Source: Actinomycetes bacterium
GTDB lineage: Bacteria; Actinomycetota; Acidimicrobiia; Acidimicrobiales; JAKAOS01
Direction of reading: 5' to 3'
NCBI GenBank assembly: GCA_021790615.1
Contig: JAJYGW010000345.1
Span: forward strand, 1-6,124
DNA length: 6,124 bases
The number at the start of each line of letters is the position of its first letter. Position 1 is the stretch's first letter. Below, one piece after another: positions 5,881-6,124 of this stretch. A program made the position numbers and the translations under genes. Under the pieces are notes generated by a model. That model had not been told where the DNA came from. It saw only the letters and a list, made by a program, of their open reading frames with translations, and made no database searches.

Positions 5881-6124
5881 TCAGCCCCGGGCGGTGGCGG
5901 CCCGCTCCACCACCATCGTCGTGGACGCTGCGTCCATCGCGAGGCGGATCGCCCCACGGAGCTCGGCGAGGGCTCCGAGGTCGGAGGCGACGACCGGGGC
6001 GAGACTGTCGGGAAGGCCGTGGTCGGCGAGCGAGGCACGGAGCGGGCGGAGCAGCACCTCGCCGGCGTCCGCGACACCGCCCCCCACCACCACGAGCTCG
6101 GGGTTGAGGAGGTCGACGAGGGTG
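5881..6124 (-). CDS. ROK-family protein, C-terminal part (sugar kinase or XylR-type repressor)
   Basis: The last 80 residues are visible; the frame runs off the window edge at 6124 and the TGA is at 5881-5883. The stretch [25 protein letters not shown] is the characteristic ROK C-terminal strand-loop-strand (NxxP..VVxGGG), followed by PLRASL and the usual closing helix with [19 protein letters not shown] proteins are either ATP-dependent hexokinase-like sugar kinases (such as glucokinase) or NagC/XylR-type repressors with an added N-terminal DNA-binding domain. The deciding N-terminal half is outside the window. Position directly upstream of xylA on the same strand favours a role in xylose or related sugar use or its regulation, by inference. 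An internal ATG at 6093 is within the GGG motif region and is not the start. Confidence 0.85.
   Translation of the reverse strand, partial: TLVDLLNPELVVVGGGVADAGEVLLRPLRASLADHGLPDSLAPVVASDLGALAELRGAIRLAMDAASTTMVVERAATARG

Noticed and set aside
5721..6077. N-terminal extension of xylA through the 24-bp repeats
   Set aside because: The frame is open, but no in-frame start lies between the ROK stop and the array, the only ATG is inside the ROK gene, and a perfect AGGAGG serves ATG 5720.

Overview
This is a very GC-rich window with G/C-ending codons, which points to an actinobacterium. Three things support that: a Streptomyces-type class I xylose isomerase, a C-terminal 'GGVFNFG..PFYGS' repeat protein of a kind common in Acidimicrobiia and relatives, and a TANNNT box placed exactly for leaderless transcription. 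The class-level placement is an inference.

Layout. (1) Positions 2-493 (+): the 3' end of a repeat protein, with two 85-residue units made of four half-repeats. (2) 494-747: a gap with a candidate promoter (TTGGCG-N17-TACGCT). (3) 748-3501 (+): a 917-residue protein with an N-terminal DUF4157 metallopeptidase domain (HELTH), a linker carrying the 'RHASFEH' motif, and a large C-terminal region whose HxxxDx5H signature matches zinc-dependent phospholipase C / P1-nuclease folds. It looks like a self-contained candidate toxin or effector of the kind linked to extracellular contractile injection systems (eCIS), although no eCIS structural gene lies in the window. (4) 3768-4046 and 4046-4423 (+): a translationally overlapping VapBC-type toxin-antitoxin pair (RHH-like antitoxin, PIN-domain toxin). 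(5) 4424-4526: a convergent gap with a hairpin and a 14-bp palindrome. (6) 4527-5720 (-): xylA, with all catalytic and metal residues present. (7) 5721-5880: a leader with 24-bp direct repeats carrying seven GTTCGT motifs in an alternating 15/9 spacing. (8) 5881-6124 (-): the C-terminal end of a ROK-family kinase or repressor.

ROK and xylA lie head to tail and form a plausible sugar (xylose) operon. The plus-strand genes are accessory in character: a surface or secreted repeat protein, a metallopeptidase/PLC-like effector and a toxin-antitoxin pair. The most interesting item is the 917-residue two-metal-domain protein; next is the periodic repeat array directly before the xylA ribosome binding site.
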